Below, in pieces: positions 32,150 through 32,745 of a stretch of DNA of 32,745 nucleotides (its first letter is position 1; each line of letters starts with the position of its first letter). The DNA comes from Rhodothermia bacterium. Lineage in GTDB: Bacteria > Bacteroidota > Rhodothermia > Rhodothermales > UBA2364. The notes beneath the pieces were generated by a model, which was given only the letters and a program-made list of their open reading frames with translations, was not told the origin of the DNA and ran no database searches. Location of the stretch: NCBI GenBank assembly GCA_017303715.1, contig JAFLBZ010000047.1:1-32745 (forward strand). The letters run 5' to 3'. A program made the translations under genes and the position numbers.

Positions 32150-32665
32150 TTATGGTGTGAGTTTTTTTTTACCAGAATAATGTATTTTCTGTTTTTCCAA
32201 TACTTTAGGTCGTTCTATAGGACGCTCTGTGACATCAATTAGAAGGACTTCTTCCATCTTTAAGGCTAACCCTTCTGCATCTCGTGCTGGAAGCACCCCT
32301 TCAAGCGCTAATACTTGCCTTAGTAGAGGAAGTAAACGTTCAAAACTACGATGAGCGGTAGAGGCATCCATCGAAAAAATTAAGCCCATTAAATCCCATG
32401 TTGGATAGTTTTTGAGGTAAAATAAAACAAAAAATAAACGTATTTCAGGGCTATCCAAAATCTCAACGGAAGGTAAGGTTGTATCGTAAGAAGGTAAGGT
32501 TGTATCGTGTTCAGCCTTCGTGCAAGACGGAAATGATGTCCTGATTTGAGATTCTATTTGCTCAAATTCACAAAGAAGCATTAGAAAATCTGTCTTATTT
32601 ATACCTGTTGACGCTAAGAAGTCACGATCTGTTTTGACATTTGAATATATCGAAAAATCTTTCAT
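32150..32665 (-). CDS. Transposase part 1 (N-terminal HTH and first catalytic Asp)
   Basis: 171 residues. A helical N-terminal region with SPEIRLFFVLFYLKNYPTWDLMGLIFSMDASTAHRSFERLLP matches the helix-turn-helix part of IS5-family transposases, and LLIDVTERPIERP holds the first catalytic Asp. It ends YSGKKKLTP right after an A9 run, where -1 slippage would continue into part 2. A 21-base tandem duplication (32469-32489, 32490-32510) gives DTTLPS twice, a probable recent insertion in a linker. Confidence 0.82.
   Translation of the reverse strand: MKDFSIYSNVKTDRDFLASTGINKTDFLMLLCEFEQIESQIRTSFPSCTKAEHDTTLPSYDTTLPSVEILDSPEIRLFFVLFYLKNYPTWDLMGLIFSMDASTAHRSFERLLPLLRQVLALEGVLPARDAEGLALKMEEVLLIDVTERPIERPKVLEKQKIHYSGKKKLTP
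32469..32510. repeat. 21-base tandem duplication inside the transposase gene
   Basis: GAAGGTAAGGTTGTATCGT followed by two bases occurs twice in a row (32469-32489 and 32490-32510), in frame. It duplicates seven residues (HDTTLPS/YDTTLPS) between the N-terminal helices and the helix-turn-helix. Confidence 0.9.
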
Positions 32666-32745
32666 CGTTTTATATAGATTAATATTGAGAGGAATACACG
32701 TTTAAACTAATGTAAACATTATACTTATCCCAATGCAACAAGTCT

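Larger units (their letters stand above)
31623..32745 (-). mobile_element. IS5-family-like insertion sequence
   Basis: Two overlapping transposase frames on the minus strand with DDE residues. Imperfect inverted ends are suggested: GCAATAGGAGAAAGT at 31631-31645 and, as its rough reverse complement, ACTTATCCCAATGC at 32723-32736. The right end may run past the window. No target duplication could be confirmed, so the outer limits are approximate. Confidence 0.65.

Overview
The window reads as a chromosomal segment of a member of the Bacteroidota/Rhodothermota-like lineages. This rests on gene content: a YfhO-type membrane protein, a deoxynucleoside kinase next to an outer-membrane barrel, an AraC regulator with a seven-helix membrane sensor, many lipoproteins and few strong Shine-Dalgarno sites. 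No rRNA, tRNA or CRISPR array was recognised. Placement below phylum level cannot be made from the sequence alone.

Layout. 1-212 is the tail of an ISKra4-like transposase cut by the window edge. 332-9683 is ordinary chromosome, all on the minus strand: GNAT and Dabb proteins, metK-ahcY (S-adenosylmethionine cycle), a deoxynucleoside kinase with an outer-membrane barrel protein, and a TPR protein coupled to a small membrane protein. 10047-14313 is an accessory locus on the plus strand. 14411-16184 (minus) holds a small unknown protein and a bacterial poly(ADP-ribose) polymerase with WGR and PARP catalytic domains. 16299-25992 is a denitrification island: nirK (copper nitrite reductase fused to cytochrome c), a NirV-like protein and a SCO protein on the minus strand; divergently, two Rrf2 regulators, norC-norB-norQ-norD and a CopD-like protein. 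Together these reduce nitrite to NO and NO to N2O; no N2O reductase is in the window. 26310-31592 holds YfhO, gatC, the AraC-type regulator and a phosphodiester glycosidase-like lipoprotein. 31623-32745 is an IS5-family-like element whose transposase is split by a likely -1 frameshift.

The most notable part is 10047-14313. A predicted lipoprotein with a C-terminal domain resembling DUF6973 is followed by a tandem array: lipoprotein L1, frameshifted lipoprotein L2, an orphan C-terminal tail (B), lipoprotein L3, a second orphan tail (C), L1' (a near copy of L1) and frameshifted L4. The tails share an 80-bp 5' anchor and a 25-bp 3' anchor that flank different cores. This is the layout of polymorphic toxin loci with displaced C-terminal cassettes and immunity genes, here built entirely from lipoproteins. 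The head gene also carries a run of 14 cytosines. It lies between a TTGACA-N17-TAAATT promoter-like sequence and the rest of the signal peptide. With 14 C the reading frame from the upstream ATG is broken; with 13 or 16 C it joins the lipoprotein frame and supplies the missing basic part of the signal peptide. The locus is therefore a candidate phase-variable, lipoprotein-based polymorphic effector/immunity system, currently OFF as sequenced. The toxin and immunity roles are inferred from architecture only.
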